A DNA stretch of 64,000 nt, from the NCBI RefSeq assembly GCF_000956475.1, contig NZ_JYJB01000009.1, positions 62,001 through 126,000 on the forward strand, written 5' to 3'. The position numbers and the translations under genes are program-made. Every line of letters starts with the position of its first letter. Position 1 is the first letter of the stretch. The notes under the pieces were generated by a model. The model was not told where the DNA came from. It searched no databases and worked only from the letters and a program-made list of their open reading frames with translations. This document shows, piece by piece, positions 63,873 to 64,000 of this stretch. Source of the stretch: Microbacterium hydrocarbonoxydans. Lineage in GTDB: Bacteria; Actinomycetota; Actinomycetes; Actinomycetales; Microbacteriaceae.

Positions 63873-64000
63873 GCGGCGGCTCCTTCTGAGGCCTTCTGTG
63901 CGTCGATGAGCGCACGGCGGTCGGCGCGGCGCTTCTGCTGCGCGTCGGGGTCGGGTACAGGGGCTGCGAGGAACAGCCGCTGCGTGTACGGATGCTGCGG
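63869..64000 (-). CDS. C-terminal end of an oligopeptide-type ABC transporter ATPase (partial)
   Basis: Only the last 43 codons are inside the window. They read HPYTQRLFLAAPVPDPD followed by a basic/Ala-rich tail. HPYT-x-x-L-x-x-A-x-P-x-PDP is the C-terminal hallmark of DppF/OppF ATP-binding subunits (oligopeptide/dipeptide class). Many importers of this class carry beta-linked oligosaccharides instead of peptides. The stop overlaps the GH3 start (ATGA). The rest of the transporter should lie beyond the window edge. Confidence 0.85.
   Translation of the reverse strand, partial: PQHPYTQRLFLAAPVPDPDAQQKRRADRRALIDAQKASEGAAA

Overview
The window is very GC-rich and densely coded, with many ATGA/GTGA start-stop overlaps. 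It carries a folE-folP-folB-folK block behind hpt-ftsH, bacterial PH-domain proteins, DUF3180, DUF4192 and LCP proteins, and promoters with a -10 box six or seven bases before the start codon. This fits an actinobacterium of the Microbacteriaceae, most likely Microbacterium or a close relative. The identification rests on gene content and composition only.

Left part (1-34 kb), mostly housekeeping. A two-component system (806-2655) is followed by a small SHOCT membrane protein. Then come an AEC transporter, a large beta-helix/tandem CbxX-type AAA ATPase (4077-7430), a Glu-Asp-Phe tRNA cluster, a Tat-exported M23 peptidase, ppa, a TMEM175-like channel and tilS. A DoxX/TetR pair, a DUF937 protein and a PEP-mutase-like enzyme sit between tilS and hpt. 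The hpt-ftsH-folEPBK-DUF3180-PH-PH-DUF2520 series runs to 23.9 kb. lysS, DUF4192, cls, a lipoprotein, a lipid kinase, serS, a HAD phosphatase, tRNA-Ser and an LCP protein follow.

Right part (34-64 kb), a plant cell-wall oligosaccharide locus. Operon A (40028 to 34264, minus) encodes a Gfo/Idh/MocA protein, an SDR resembling uronate dehydrogenase, a KDG dehydratase, an enolase-superfamily dehydratase and an aldehyde dehydrogenase. Together these could take galacturonate to 2-oxoglutarate. Operon B (40176-44843, plus) encodes GH43, a LacI regulator, a PmoA-like protein and a serine hydrolase. Operon C (50688 to 44893, minus) encodes an LplB/LplC-type ABC importer with a YesL-like protein, a lipoprotein binding protein, GH28 and a small membrane protein. 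A second LacI regulator faces an M24-fold protein that lacks metal ligands. Operon D (window end to 54234, minus) encodes the tail of an oligopeptide-type ABC ATPase, GH3, a serine hydrolase, GH43, GH78 rhamnosidase and a DUF5605-like hydrolase. None of the hydrolases has a visible signal peptide, so the model is import of oligosaccharides followed by degradation in the cytoplasm. Six LacI-type operators mark the promoters.

Two features cut across the window. At least twelve genes have a TAnnnT box ending six or seven bases before the start codon, which suggests leaderless mRNAs. A small dispersed repeat (core CTTCGACAGGCTCAGCGACC) occurs between genes and inside coding regions. It includes a perfect 22-bp inverted repeat inside the enolase-family gene.
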